Part shown: positions 1 through 9,031 of the stretch, piece by piece
How positions within the stretch are numbered: position 1 is the stretch's first letter
Layout of the letters: each line of letters starts with the position of its first letter
Assembly: GCA_949296645.1 (NCBI GenBank)
Contig: CASFPH010000014.1
Coordinates: 1-53,570, forward strand
Source: an uncultured Bacteroidales bacterium
Lineage (GTDB): Bacteria > Bacteroidota > Bacteroidia > Bacteroidales > UBA932
Reading direction: 5' to 3'
Length of the DNA stretch: 53,570 nucleotides
Position numbers and translations under genes: made by a program
The notes under the pieces: model-generated
What the model was told of the DNA's origin: nothing
The model's database searches: none
What the model saw: only the letters and a program-made list of their open reading frames with translations

Positions 1-51
1 CCTAAAAAAAACTCTCCCACATACGGCAGTGCAGCCTGTGAGATCTATACA

Positions 52-98
52 ACAAAAAGAGGATGACCTCAAAGTCTCTTGGCTTTTGGGTCACCCTC
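52..98 (-). terminator. Rho-independent terminator after susD
   Basis: An inverted repeat pairs 59-68 with 89-98 (9 of 10 positions) and is followed, on the minus strand, by a T-rich run at 52-58. It lies just past the stop codon of the SusD-like gene, so it probably ends the sigma/FecR/SusC/SusD transcript. Positions 1-51 hold no gene I can recognise. Confidence 0.75.
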
Positions 99-121
99 AC
101 TGCTGTAAAATACAATTTATA

Positions 122-1675
122 TTATTCATTCTGTTCCCAACCCATAAGCATCAGTTCTGTTGCCGGAATAGGAACTGCATAGAACGAATCATCCGGTTTA
201 AGGGTTACATCTATAACCGGACTGTTGAAGTCCTGAACATCAGAATGTCTTTTCTTTGTAACGGTAATATTCGCATTGTCACCGAAATTGAGTCTCTTGA
301 GGTCATAGAATCTCAGGATACCGGCAAACTCACGGCGTCTTTCATCCAGAACATCCTGAAGGGTTCCGTCTATGTCGGAAGCGGATGCATCGTTCATGAA
401 TCTTGTCTTTCTAAGTGTCACAAGATCATTCTTCGCCATGGCAGTCTCTCCCTTTCTTGCATAACACTCTGCCCTGATAAGATACATTTCTGCAGTAGTA
501 GGACCGAGTATAAAGAATTTACCTGAAGAATATGAATTTGCAAATCTCAGGTAAGTGTGTCTCTCCCACTCTTTCAGGTTAGCCTGTTCCTCCACATCGA
601 ATCCATTGCTGCTGAAAGCCGCTTCCTTGCACACCAGATAATTGTTGTTGTAGAAATACAACCATCTTGCATCATTATCCCTGTCGAACAGATTATAAAG
701 CGATTCCGACATTGATATACCTTTATTGGCAAAATAAAGGTCCGTTCTATGAGGCAGATACATTTCTTCGTATTTGGTAAAAGCTTCATCCCCTTCATTC
801 ATAAGCTGCGTCATTTCATGGTAGTCTATTGTCTCACCCGTAGGATTGCCTTCTGCATCAAGAACATTTACAGTCAGAACCTTCGTCCTTTCATACATAG
901 GGTCGTTCTTGAAATCGACAAGCACATTGTATGCTTTCAGGGCATTGTCAGCCGCAGTAAAAGCGGCATCATAATTCCCGAGATAAAGTTCAAGTCTTGC
1001 CTCGAAAGCATAAACTGTAGGAAGGGTTATCCTGAAGTTTCTCTTTATCTCGAACTTGGTACGGTTTGCCTTTGTCAATGCCTCCTTTGCTGCTGCTATA
1101 TCATCGCGGATACGTCCTACTGTATATTCAACGGTCTGGCGTGCAGGCACACCTGTAGGAGGAGGATTGGTATTATCCTTATATCCTATGCCGGGAGCAG
1201 ACATATCGTATTTACAATAATTTACAAGTGCAAAGAAATGATAATACGCCCTTCCGAACAAAGCCTCTCCCCTGACCTGCTCCTTCATTTCCGGAGTTGT
1301 CTGTTCCACTTTGTCCAGATATTCAAGAACAGTATTGAAATTGAACAATTTACCGAAAGAACCATCCCTGCTGCACGCATCGACAGTACCACCGTTCTCA
1401 ACAAAATCACGGTCCCATGTAGCGACAAGATAAGTATCATTGTTCTTGACCTTGGAATAGAAATATGGAGAAACTTCTACATCATCCGAATAGAACAAAT
1501 TGTCACTCCAAAGATACATATAGCTATTATAAAGGCTATAATCTCCCATAAGACCGTCCAACTGGTCCATATGGTATATTGTTGCATTTCCGGCCTTGTC
1601 AGGTGTCACGTCAAGAAAACTGCATCCTGACAAAGTTCCTGCCACAATCAGTGATATGAAAATTTTCTTTATCAT
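122..1675 (-). CDS. SusD/RagB-family nutrient-binding outer-membrane lipoprotein
   Basis: This is a surface lipoprotein that caps a SusC-type transporter and binds its substrate. The ATG at 1675 gives a lipoprotein signal peptide, MIKKIFISLIVAGTLSGC, with the lipobox Cys at residue 18. The open frame starts further upstream, but that extension would bury the signal. The body shows SusD-family features: TPR-like helices with a conserved RGEALFGRAYYHF segment (about residues 135-150), the RAECYARKGE segment near the C-terminal third, the LDERRREF segment, and the usual YAVPIPATEL ending. Length, about 517 residues, is normal. It starts 25 bp after the SusC gene and belongs to the same transcript. 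The ligand cannot be read from sequence; the peptidases elsewhere in the window make peptides as plausible as glycans. Confidence 0.93.
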   Translation of the reverse strand: MIKKIFISLIVAGTLSGCSFLDVTPDKAGNATIYHMDQLDGLMGDYSLYNSYMYLWSDNLFYSDDVEVSPYFYSKVKNNDTYLVATWDRDFVENGGTVDACSRDGSFGKLFNFNTVLEYLDKVEQTTPEMKEQVRGEALFGRAYYHFFALVNYCKYDMSAPGIGYKDNTNPPPTGVPARQTVEYTVGRIRDDIAAAKEALTKANRTKFEIKRNFRITLPTVYAFEARLELYLGNYDAAFTAADNALKAYNVLVDFKNDPMYERTKVLTVNVLDAEGNPTGETIDYHEMTQLMNEGDEAFTKYEEMYLPHRTDLYFANKGISMSESLYNLFDRDNDARWLYFYNNNYLVCKEAAFSSNGFDVEEQANLKEWERHTYLRFANSYSSGKFFILGPTTAEMYLIRAECYARKGETAMAKNDLVTLRKTRFMNDASASDIDGTLQDVLDERRREFAGILRFYDLKRLNFGDNANITVTKKRHSDVQDFNSPVIDVTLKPDDSFYAVPIPATELMLMGWEQNE

Positions 1676-1700
1676 GTTCTTTTGTTTTAAACGCATAGTT

Positions 1701-4700
1701 CTAGAAATTGAGTTTTACACCGAATACATAATTCTTGAGAGGCTTGAGTGAACCTGGCATGGCTTCCGGATCATACCCAAGATCATTTGCCATCCAGATT
1801 GTTCCAAGATTACTTGCTTCAAAATAGACATTTATACCCTTAAGCATTACCTTGTCGAAAAGATGCGACGGGAGATTGTAGCCTACATATATTTTATTAA
1901 GTCTTATATGGCTTGCGCTTCTGATATGCCAGTCAGCAGAATTGTAAAGATTAGTTGAGTATCCGTAAAGGAAACCGGCATTGAACATATCCGTATTTGT
2001 TTCATTCAATACTGGAAAAGTATGGTATCCTGCAGTATATCCGCTTCTGTCCATGGCAAGTGCATCGGCGGCAAAACTTCTCAAACCGCAATCTCCATAT
2101 CTTGGATAAATAGAGTTACTATATGAAAATTTATGCCCGAATTTACCTGTGATCATAAATGATAATGTAAAACCATATATCTCAAAAGTATTGGTAAATC
2201 CCATATTAACAGGAGCCACAGTAGTACCATAATACCTCATCCAGTTATTTTCATCAGGCTGTTGTCCGGATTCAAGCATATCATAGTAATGTGTTGATGC
2301 TCTGTCGACAACATCTATGACCTGACCATCTTTTCCTTCAAGTTTAAGAAGCCCCTCTGAGGTATAGCCGGCGAGTTTGTATCCCCATAGTGGAGACATA
2401 GGGTATCCGACTACATAAGTCCCACCTGGATACGTAGGTATTACATTATACTCTTTTACGATATTCCTGTTATATGCAAGATTGAAATCCCCTTTCCATG
2501 TTATTCTGTCTGCTATTTTCTGCATTGAACCTAACTGCAACTCTATACCGCTGTTCTGAATGGCCGCATTGTTATAAGTAAGAGTTGCTGTTGACTGTGC
2601 TATATAAGGTACCGAAGCCTGTGCAAGGACATCATAGGAATATCTGTTGTAATATTCTACACTTCCGTACAATTTACCCTTAAAGAAAGAGAAATCCACT
2701 CCGGCATTTATAGTTCTTGATTTTTCCCATGTAAGCGTAGGGTTACCTTTCAAGCTGATTGTATTATATGGTTCATTATTTGAATATATGACTGAACCGG
2801 GCCTTGTAGAAACCGTTGTAAGTGTAGACATAGAATTCTTACCGGCAGCAACACCTGCTGTTCCATAAGAACCTCTCACTCTCAATTCGTCTATCCAGTC
2901 TATTTCTGACATAAACCGTTCTCTTGAGGCGTTCCATACAAAACCTACAGACCAGAATGGGGAGAACTTCTTTCTTACATCATCTGCTATAAAATTCGAA
3001 GCATCGCTTCTGGCACTTGCAGACAATGTGTATCTGTTATCATATGAATATGCAAAATTTGCTCCTGCAGAAAGGAATCTGTCATCCCTCGTAGAAAGAG
3101 TTCCAAGACCACTAAACGGATAATAAGTCTGGTATCCATATATACATTCAACCCGGTTAATATAATCAGTAGTAGTTATTACCGCGTTCGTTATCGGATT
3201 GTATCCATACGCTGTATATGATGGTATATTTTCAGTTGTTGCAGAAGACATTTCACCTATCAGCATTGCGGTTATATTGTGTTTTTCAGCAAAAGTCTTG
3301 TTGAAATCAATCTGTCCTCTAATGTTATACGACGAGTATTGCGATCCTGATTTTGAAATACGTCCTCCTGAAGGGAAGTGAGAATCATAATTTCCTGTAG
3401 TGGGATTCAGTACTGAATACATGTTGACATAGTCCCTTATTGTAAACGAGTTTTCATATAATTCATTCTTTGACTGGCTGTTATTGGATTCATACTGGCC
3501 TTTTAAAGATATATTTATAAATTCTACCGGTTTGTAATCGATAGATCCCTGAATTCTGGTTCCTATAGTAGATGATGTATAATTATGTCTTTCTATTTCC
3601 TGTGCTGGATTATACTCCCAACTTACAGGAACCTTTCCTTCATACTTCTCCCTGTAAATAGGTTCATATACCGTTAATGCATTCCAGCCACTTTTTGCAG
3701 GAACATGTAAATAATCACCTTCTTCATCAACCAATCTTGTAAAAGGAGTTGTAAAATCCGATATCGAACTTACATCTACACCATTATCTGTATTGTTTCT
3801 GTAGTTGGCTGTGATACCCATAGATATCGATAAATTATCAAGAATTTTATAAGTATCGGAAAAAGAAAGCAAAATTCTATTTCCACTGTCACCTATGGAA
3901 GATCCTGTTTCTCTATTGTAAACTGCTGAAAAATAATACGAATTCTTTTTTGAGGCACCGTTTATGCTAAGATTATACTGCTGTCTTATTGCATTCTGGA
4001 ACAGATATTTATTATAGTCGTCAATCCATTTACCTTCATTGTCCATCAATCTCTCTATACCCGAATTGAACTCTGCTTCCGAAATCATCCCTCCTCTTTT
4101 ATATTCCCATATCAATTTAGTCATTTCAGGGACATATATTTTCGGATCTGAAGGATCTGAATACGGATCAAAATCAAAAATGGTAGAATACTTTTCCATC
4201 TGCAGCATATAATCAAGCTGTGTCTGCCCGTCAGCAAAATCCATATAATAATCAAGGTCATATTTGCTGGATACAGTAACTCTTGCATCAAAATTGATGT
4301 TTATCTTATCCTGACTTTTGGCTTTTTTGGTTGTAATTACAATGACCCCGTTAGCTGCACGGGCACCGTAAATTGATGTTGCGGCAGCATCCTTCAGAAC
4401 AGTAATGGACTCTACATCGTTAGGATTCACCATTTCAAAAGGGTCTGCACCATTTGAATATCCCTGAACAGGAAATCCGTCTATAACAACCAAAGGATCA
4501 ATGTCATTCTGTCCTTGCAATGTACCTACACCTCTGATTACGAATCGGTTATTATTTGCCACCATACCCGGAACCATACCTACAAGTGCTTCTGAAATAT
4601 TTGTAACAGGTTTAATTGCCAGATCTTCCGATGTGACCTTTATGAATGAACCGGTGGCTCTTTCTCTGCTTATTGTCTGATAGCCGGTAACAACCACGTC

Positions 4701-5294
4701 ATCCAGCATCTGCACGTCTTCACTCATGACAACAATCATTGCTGCGTTAGACACCGCTATTTCCTTTTCAGAATATCCGACACAACTGAATACGAGAACA
4801 TCCCCCTTTTTAGCCGTTGACAAGACAAACTTACCTCCGGCATCCGATACGGTATATTCATTTTTATTACGAATGGAAACCACTACTCCGGCCAACGGCA
4901 TATCATATTCATCCTTAACAAGACCTGCCACTTCCTCGCTTGCTTTGATACTTAGGTCAGCGACTTTTTCCGCAAAATTGATGGCGACATGCTTACCGTC
5001 GATTTTATATGCAATACCAAGTCCTTTCAGTATTTTATCCAGAACCTCAGTAAGTTTTTCGCCGTCGCTTTTTACGGTAACCTGATTTCTAAGTACGGCA
5101 TTCATGTTGTCGGAATACACGAATTTATACCCTGTAGTCCTTGTTATCTCATTGAGAACATTGATAAGAGGGACATTCTTCATGTCAAGATTTATGCTCT
5201 GTGCATAAACCGAAATGGAAAATCCTGCAGCGAAAGCCACAAGCAAAAGACGCCTGATACATCTTTTCATACATTGAGTAATTTGTTTTTCCAT
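1701..5294 (-). CDS. SusC/RagA-family TonB-dependent transporter with STN signalling domain
   Basis: This is an outer-membrane beta-barrel that imports a ligand bound by the partner SusD using TonB energy. A signal peptide (about residues 9-31, ending SVYAQ) precedes an STN domain (about 32-95), the periplasmic signalling domain that contacts FecR-type anti-sigma factors. Next come a carboxypeptidase-regulatory-like domain (about 122-195), a plug with SEALVGMVPGM, VIRGVGT and the SIYGARAANGVI motif, and a long barrel ending in KNYVFGVKLNF. A second in-frame ATG at 5270 (MKRCIRR) is an equally good start. The STN domain together with the FecR and sigma genes directly upstream indicates trans-envelope signalling: substrate binding should release the sigma factor and induce this locus. 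No glycan-degrading enzyme is visible nearby. Confidence 0.95.
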   Translation of the reverse strand: MEKQITQCMKRCIRRLLLVAFAAGFSISVYAQSINLDMKNVPLINVLNEITRTTGYKFVYSDNMNAVLRNQVTVKSDGEKLTEVLDKILKGLGIAYKIDGKHVAINFAEKVADLSIKASEEVAGLVKDEYDMPLAGVVVSIRNKNEYTVSDAGGKFVLSTAKKGDVLVFSCVGYSEKEIAVSNAAMIVVMSEDVQMLDDVVVTGYQTISRERATGSFIKVTSEDLAIKPVTNISEALVGMVPGMVANNNRFVIRGVGTLQGQNDIDPLVVIDGFPVQGYSNGADPFEMVNPNDVESITVLKDAAATSIYGARAANGVIVITTKKAKSQDKININFDARVTVSSKYDLDYYMDFADGQTQLDYMLQMEKYSTIFDFDPYSDPSDPKIYVPEMTKLIWEYKRGGMISEAEFNSGIERLMDNEGKWIDDYNKYLFQNAIRQQYNLSINGASKKNSYYFSAVYNRETGSSIGDSGNRILLSFSDTYKILDNLSISMGITANYRNNTDNGVDVSSISDFTTPFTRLVDEEGDYLHVPAKSGWNALTVYEPIYREKYEGKVPVSWEYNPAQEIERHNYTSSTIGTRIQGSIDYKPVEFINISLKGQYESNNSQSKNELYENSFTIRDYVNMYSVLNPTTGNYDSHFPSGGRISKSGSQYSSYNIRGQIDFNKTFAEKHNITAMLIGEMSSATTENIPSYTAYGYNPITNAVITTTDYINRVECIYGYQTYYPFSGLGTLSTRDDRFLSAGANFAYSYDNRYTLSASARSDASNFIADDVRKKFSPFWSVGFVWNASRERFMSEIDWIDELRVRGSYGTAGVAAGKNSMSTLTTVSTRPGSVIYSNNEPYNTISLKGNPTLTWEKSRTINAGVDFSFFKGKLYGSVEYYNRYSYDVLAQASVPYIAQSTATLTYNNAAIQNSGIELQLGSMQKIADRITWKGDFNLAYNRNIVKEYNVIPTYPGGTYVVGYPMSPLWGYKLAGYTSEGLLKLEGKDGQVIDVVDRASTHYYDMLESGQQPDENNWMRYYGTTVAPVNMGFTNTFEIYGFTLSFMITGKFGHKFSYSNSIYPRYGDCGLRSFAADALAMDRSGYTAGYHTFPVLNETNTDMFNAGFLYGYSTNLYNSADWHIRSASHIRLNKIYVGYNLPSHLFDKVMLKGINVYFEASNLGTIWMANDLGYDPEAMPGSLKPLKNYVFGVKLNF

Positions 5295-5308
5295 AAAAAC
5301 TGATTTAA

Positions 5309-5335
5309 GTTATTGTTTGCTTTACTAACAATAAC
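5309..5335 (-). repeat. Small inverted repeat in the susC leader
   Basis: GTTATTG (5309-5315) and CAATAAC (5329-5335) form a 7-bp inverted repeat with a 13-nt loop, 15 bases upstream of the SusC start. It could be an operator or a leader hairpin; nothing else in the sequence decides this. Confidence 0.35.
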
Positions 5336-5340
5336 GAACA

Positions 5341-5372
5341 AAGTCACCCCTAAGTGAAGAGGTGACTTTTTT
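5341..5372 (-). terminator. Hairpin between fecR and susC
   Basis: The arms AAGTCACC (5341-5348) and GGTGACTT (5361-5368) are perfect complements, with A/T runs on both sides. It sits in the 98-bp gap between the FecR stop and the SusC start. It may be a partial terminator or an attenuator separating low-level regulator transcription from high-level SusCD transcription. The T-run is stronger on the plus strand, so its strength as a minus-strand terminator is uncertain. Confidence 0.5.
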
Positions 5373-5392
5373 ATTAATATTAAAAAAATATG

Positions 5393-6457
5393 TTAACGGG
5401 AAGATGTCTTTCGTCTTGAAACATAGACGACATTGTCTGAGATACGATAGTCTATAGGCGTCGTAAATTTCATCAGCTCCATAATCTGAACCATGGATTC
5501 CGAGCCGAAATACGCATTGAACCTATGTTTGAAAAGTGTGGTATCGTCGACGACAATGCGCTGACCGTGCCAACGTTCTAACATGCGGAATACTTCATCA
5601 AGCTTGGTATTGTCAAAATACAGTTCTCCCCTTACCCATGCCGTTTTTTTCAATGTATCAGCAATAGCTTTATCAGGTTGCTGTAATTCAACGGCAAAAT
5701 CATCCTTTATATTCATAGTTTGAAGAGGTACCATTTTTTTCTTCAGTACAACATTCCCTCTTGTATCTTTTTTCTCGATATCTATCGCTCCTGAAAAAAG
5801 TGTTGCCTCTTCATAATCATCATCAGGATATGACTTGACATGGAATCTAGTACCACGTACCGTTATCTGCATTCCTTTTCCTGTCATGAGTTCCATTGGC
5901 CATTCAGGATCCTTTACAACATCGAGGAATGCTTCCCCTTCAAGAAATACTTCCCTTTTCCCATGTGAAAACTTTTCAGGAAAAATTATCTTTGAATCAG
6001 AATTAAGTTCAACGACACTACCGTCAGGCAGTGTTACCGTACCCTTGACACCTTTATCCGTCCTGTACACCATCTCTCCGTCATAATCAGCCATGGATTT
6101 TTCATATGCCGCCTTTTCGGACCTGTTCTCAGAAAACTGAAACAGATTCAATGCAATCAATATGACAATCGCTGCCGCAGCAGCATATCCGGAATAACGG
6201 GAATTATACAAACGTCTTTTCTTGGAGTTTTTCATTTCGATTCCTTTCCTGATTCTTTCATATGAATCCCTTTTCTCCGAATCCGAAATCTCCACGATGT
6301 TTTTTGCCGAATAAATTTCCGAATCTGCCACTGAATTCAGAAGATTGAGATAATACAGACGGTTCGCATCGCTCTGGTCTATCCAGTCAAGAACCATACG
6401 CTGCTCGGATTCAGGCAATTCACCATGTATATATTTCAACAGTATTTCCTTTCTCAT
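5393..6457 (-). CDS. FecR-family anti-sigma factor
   Basis: This inner-membrane protein holds the neighbouring ECF sigma factor inactive until the STN domain of the TonB receptor signals. The ATG at 6457 (MRKEILLKYI) is chosen over an upstream TTG. The order is a cytoplasmic helical anti-sigma region with a WIDQSDANR segment (about 1-75), one membrane helix (about 85-107, AAAAAIVILIALNLF), the periplasmic FecR domain (about 120-215, with TLPDGSVVELNSDSKI and VFLEGEAFLDV), and a C-terminal DUF4974-type domain (about 280-345, FDNTKLDEVFRMLERW). The length of 354 residues is usual. It lies 42 bp after the sigma gene and 98 bp before susC, the standard arrangement in Bacteroidales. Confidence 0.94.
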   Translation of the reverse strand: MRKEILLKYIHGELPESEQRMVLDWIDQSDANRLYYLNLLNSVADSEIYSAKNIVEISDSEKRDSYERIRKGIEMKNSKKRRLYNSRYSGYAAAAAIVILIALNLFQFSENRSEKAAYEKSMADYDGEMVYRTDKGVKGTVTLPDGSVVELNSDSKIIFPEKFSHGKREVFLEGEAFLDVVKDPEWPMELMTGKGMQITVRGTRFHVKSYPDDDYEEATLFSGAIDIEKKDTRGNVVLKKKMVPLQTMNIKDDFAVELQQPDKAIADTLKKTAWVRGELYFDNTKLDEVFRMLERWHGQRIVVDDTTLFKHRFNAYFGSESMVQIMELMKFTTPIDYRISDNVVYVSRRKTSSR

Positions 6458-6499
6458 GCCGATCTTTTTAATAAATAACAATAAAGCCTACACTATTCC

Positions 6500-7060
6500 C
6501 TATGATATTGAATCAAATATTGACAATATGATTAACGGAACCACAAAATCCGAAAGATCCTTCCTTATTATTCTCATGGCTGACATAAGACGGAACTCCA
6601 CAGCCTTTACGGAAATCCCGAGTTTCTCTGCAATCGCAGCATTTTTCATTCCCTTCAATCTGCTCATTTCAAAGGCCTCCCTGACTTTCGGAGTCATATG
6701 GTTCATGGATTTTCTCAAGGCATCTCCCAAATCATCATAATATACAACGCCTGTAGTCTGCAATTCCAGAGCCTCCAGGGAGAGAGACCTGTTTCTCCCC
6801 ATTATATAACTTGAATACTTGTCTTTTACCGATGAACGGGTATAATGGTTTATAAGAAGATTTCTAGAAACCGATATCAGATACGGAAGAGCAGTTCTGG
6901 ACATGTCTATCTTGTCCATATTCTCCCATAATTTTACAAATGCATCCTGAGTTATGTTTTTGGCAAGTTCCCTGTCCTTGCAATAAACATATAGATAAGA
7001 GACCACCCTTTCGAAGTTGTCATTGAAACATTTCTCAAAAAACGTTTTTTTATCTTGCAT
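6500..7060 (-). CDS. ECF-family RNA polymerase sigma factor
   Basis: This alternative sigma factor probably drives the downstream SusC/SusD genes when FecR is relieved. It has 186 residues from the ATG at 7060. Region 2 is visible at about residues 10-75 (FVKLWENMDKI and TALPYLISVSRNLLINHYTR), and region 4 at about 120-170 (MTPKVREAFEMSRLKGMKNAAIAEKLGISVKAVEFRLMSA, the last part being the helix-turn-helix). It belongs to the FecI-like ECF group paired with FecR in Bacteroidetes. A C-terminal hydrophobic tail (VVPLIILSIF) is slightly unusual but short. The gene is the first of the sigma/FecR/SusC/SusD row. Confidence 0.93.
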   Translation of the reverse strand: MQDKKTFFEKCFNDNFERVVSYLYVYCKDRELAKNITQDAFVKLWENMDKIDMSRTALPYLISVSRNLLINHYTRSSVKDKYSSYIMGRNRSLSLEALELQTTGVVYYDDLGDALRKSMNHMTPKVREAFEMSRLKGMKNAAIAEKLGISVKAVEFRLMSAMRIIRKDLSDFVVPLIILSIFDSIS

Positions 7061-7087
7061 ACAGATTATGGAACTCTATTTCAAAGG

Positions 7088-7095
7088 CAAAGGTA
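7088..7095 (-). promoter_or_regulatory. Candidate -7 box (TACCTTTG) for the sigma factor gene
   Basis: On the minus strand this 8-mer matches the Bacteroidetes -7 consensus TAnnTTTG and lies 28 bases upstream of the sigma-factor ATG. No clear -33 TTTG is found at the expected 19-21 spacing, so this is a moderate call. Confidence 0.45.
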
Positions 7096-7135
7096 GAAAA
7101 TCACGGCAAAATATATGCTTAAATAAAGTATTTTA

Positions 7136-7184
7136 TAGAAAAACAGTCCGGAACATGTATATAACACAAATGTTCCAGACTGTT
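7136..7184 (-). terminator. Terminator of the lysine-fermentation operon
   Basis: A strong stem pairs 7142-7155 with 7171-7184 (one mismatch) and is followed on the minus strand by a T-run at 7139-7143. It lies 20 bases past the etfA stop codon, so it is the natural end of the 15-kb lysine transcript. Confidence 0.85.
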
Positions 7185-7204
7185 ATAATCAGTTGAAAGA
7201 CAGA

Positions 7205-8212
7205 CTACTTATTTTCTATCTCCTTTTTAAGCCTTTCAGTAAGCAGAGGGACAATCTTCTTGACATCCCCTACTATGCCGACATCGGCCACCTTGAATAT
7301 AGGAGCAAACTTGTCCTTGTTTATGGCGACGATGAATTCTGATTCCTCCATACCGGCAAGATGCTGGATAGCTCCGGAAATACCCATTGCGAAATACAGA
7401 TCAGGCCTTACTGTCTTTCCTGTCTGGCCGACCTGACGGTCATGGGCTATCACACCTGCATCAACCATTGCCCTTGAAGCAGAAACCTCGGCACCGAGGA
7501 CGGATGCAAGGTCATAAAGCATATCGAAACCGTTCTGGGTTCCTACGCCTCTTCCTCCTGAAACAAGTATCTTTGCTTCTGAAATATCTATCATTCCCTT
7601 GTCTTCCTTTACATCTTCAATAAGCTTTACTTTGAATTTGGATTCGTTGAATTCAGGCTTCATTTCCGTAACGGTACCTTTCCTTGAAGGATCCCGCTGG
7701 ATTTTCTGCATCACACCAGGACGTACGGTTGACATCTGGGGCCTGTGATCGCTGCATGCGATGGTTGCCATAAGATTGCCGCCGAATGCTGGACGGGTCA
7801 TGAGCAGTTCTTTCTCTTCGGAGATTTCAAGCTTGGTACAGTCTGCAGTAAGACCTGTATTCAGCCTTGCGGAAAGGCGCGGAGCAAGGTCACGACCTAT
7901 TGTTGTTGCTCCGAAAAGTACAATACTCGGCCTGTAAGTCATTATGGCCTGATATATTACCTGAGAATACTGCTCTGTAATATAATGTTTGAGCTGAGGG
8001 TGGTCTATGCATATAACCTCATCCGCACCGAACTCTATCAGGGTCTGTGCCTGTGATGTGATTTCATGACCTGGAAAAAGGGCTACGACCTTTTCACCGA
8101 GAGCTGCGGCAAGTTCGGTTGCCTTGCCCAGAAGTTCGAGTGCAACAGATTGAATAACACCATCTCTCTGCTCCACGAACACATATACGTTTTTATATAA
8201 AGTCTTATCCAT
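7205..8212 (-). CDS. etfA: Electron transfer flavoprotein, alpha subunit
   Basis: This is the large subunit of the flavoprotein that passes electrons to butyryl-CoA dehydrogenase. It has 335 residues, the size typical of fermentative EtfA. The C-terminal FAD-binding half shows the family signatures: VSGGRGVG (about 212-219), SRAMVDAG, DRQVGQTGK (about 253-261), the MGISGAIQHLAG segment and the final ADVGIVGD. The N-terminal half is the adenine-nucleotide-hydrolase-like fold. It is the last gene of the lysine operon and follows etfB by 11 bp. Linkage to bcd and a crotonyl-CoA-forming pathway makes it the electron donor for crotonyl-CoA reduction. Flavin-based bifurcation to ferredoxin is likely by analogy with clostridial Bcd-Etf but is inference. 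Confidence 0.96.
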   Translation of the reverse strand: MDKTLYKNVYVFVEQRDGVIQSVALELLGKATELAAALGEKVVALFPGHEITSQAQTLIEFGADEVICIDHPQLKHYITEQYSQVIYQAIMTYRPSIVLFGATTIGRDLAPRLSARLNTGLTADCTKLEISEEKELLMTRPAFGGNLMATIACSDHRPQMSTVRPGVMQKIQRDPSRKGTVTEMKPEFNESKFKVKLIEDVKEDKGMIDISEAKILVSGGRGVGTQNGFDMLYDLASVLGAEVSASRAMVDAGVIAHDRQVGQTGKTVRPDLYFAMGISGAIQHLAGMEESEFIVAINKDKFAPIFKVADVGIVGDVKKIVPLLTERLKKEIENK

Positions 8213-8223
8213 TGCTGCTACCT

Positions 8224-9006
8224 TTAAATTATGAATTTTTCTTTCAGTTTGCTTATTATGAGGTTTACTGCTTCTTCTGGTTCTATCTCATGCACCTCTC
8301 CGGCACTCTTTAGTCCTTTTGCAAAAGCTTTCTTGACTTTTGTAGGCGAACCTTTAAGGCCGAGCTTTTCCTCTTCGACTGAGATTCTGTCTGCAGTCCA
8401 GATTTCAACTTCCCTGTCAAATACATCCACGATACCGCCTACTGACATGTAACGTGGTTTTACGGCAGAAGCAAGGACTGTGAAAAGACACGGAGATTCT
8501 ACCTCAAGTATCTGATATCCGTCTTCCGTTTCCTTCTTTACCCTGAAAGTTTTCTTTCCATCAAATTTTACATCGGCAACGTATGATATCTGAGGTATGT
8601 CAAGATGCTCTGCTATCTGAGGGCCGACCTGTGCGGTATCCCCGTCTATTGCCTGTCGTCCAGCCACGATTAAATCCCATTCCAGACATCTTAGTGCTCC
8701 TGCAATGGCATTCGATGTAGCCAATGTATCTGCACCGGCAAATTTTCTGTCTGTCAGCAGAATCGCCCTGTCTGCTCCCATGGCCATGGCTTCCCTGAGG
8801 ATGGCATCGGCCTGAGGAGGCCCCATTGTTATCACTGTGACTTCAGCACCGAACTCGTCCTTGAGGCGGAGAGCCACTTCGAGGCCTCCCTTGTCGTCCG
8901 GATTCATAATGCTTGGAACGCCGTCCCTTATAAGTGTCCCGGTCACCGGATTGATTTTGATTTCAGTAGTATCCGGAACCTGTTTTATACAAACCAGTAT
9001 TTTCAT
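8224..9006 (-). CDS. etfB: Electron transfer flavoprotein, beta subunit
   Basis: The small Etf subunit forms a complex with EtfA and Bcd. The ATG at 9006 (MKILVCIKQVPDT) is the canonical EtfB start; a TTG 15 bases upstream is rejected. The 260-residue protein shows ALRLKDEFGAEVTVITMGPPQA, then REAMAMGADRAILL, then FAGADTLATS (about 91-100) and GRQAIDGDTAQVGPQ. The FAGADT-x-ATS loop resembles NADH-using, bifurcating EtfB proteins more than mitochondrial ETFB; that comparison is from memory and should be treated as inference. It lies 25 bp after bcd and 11 bp before etfA. Confidence 0.96.
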   Translation of the reverse strand: MKILVCIKQVPDTTEIKINPVTGTLIRDGVPSIMNPDDKGGLEVALRLKDEFGAEVTVITMGPPQADAILREAMAMGADRAILLTDRKFAGADTLATSNAIAGALRCLEWDLIVAGRQAIDGDTAQVGPQIAEHLDIPQISYVADVKFDGKKTFRVKKETEDGYQILEVESPCLFTVLASAVKPRYMSVGGIVDVFDREVEIWTADRISVEEEKLGLKGSPTKVKKAFAKGLKSAGEVHEIEPEEAVNLIISKLKEKFII

Positions 9007-9031
9007 ATTAAACGATTTCAATTAGTTGTGA

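Noticed and set aside
749-1630. Long plus-strand open frame opposite the SusD gene
   Set aside because: It lies wholly inside a clear SusD gene on the other strand, has Cys/Ile/His-rich composition and no recognisable domain; it is a shadow frame.
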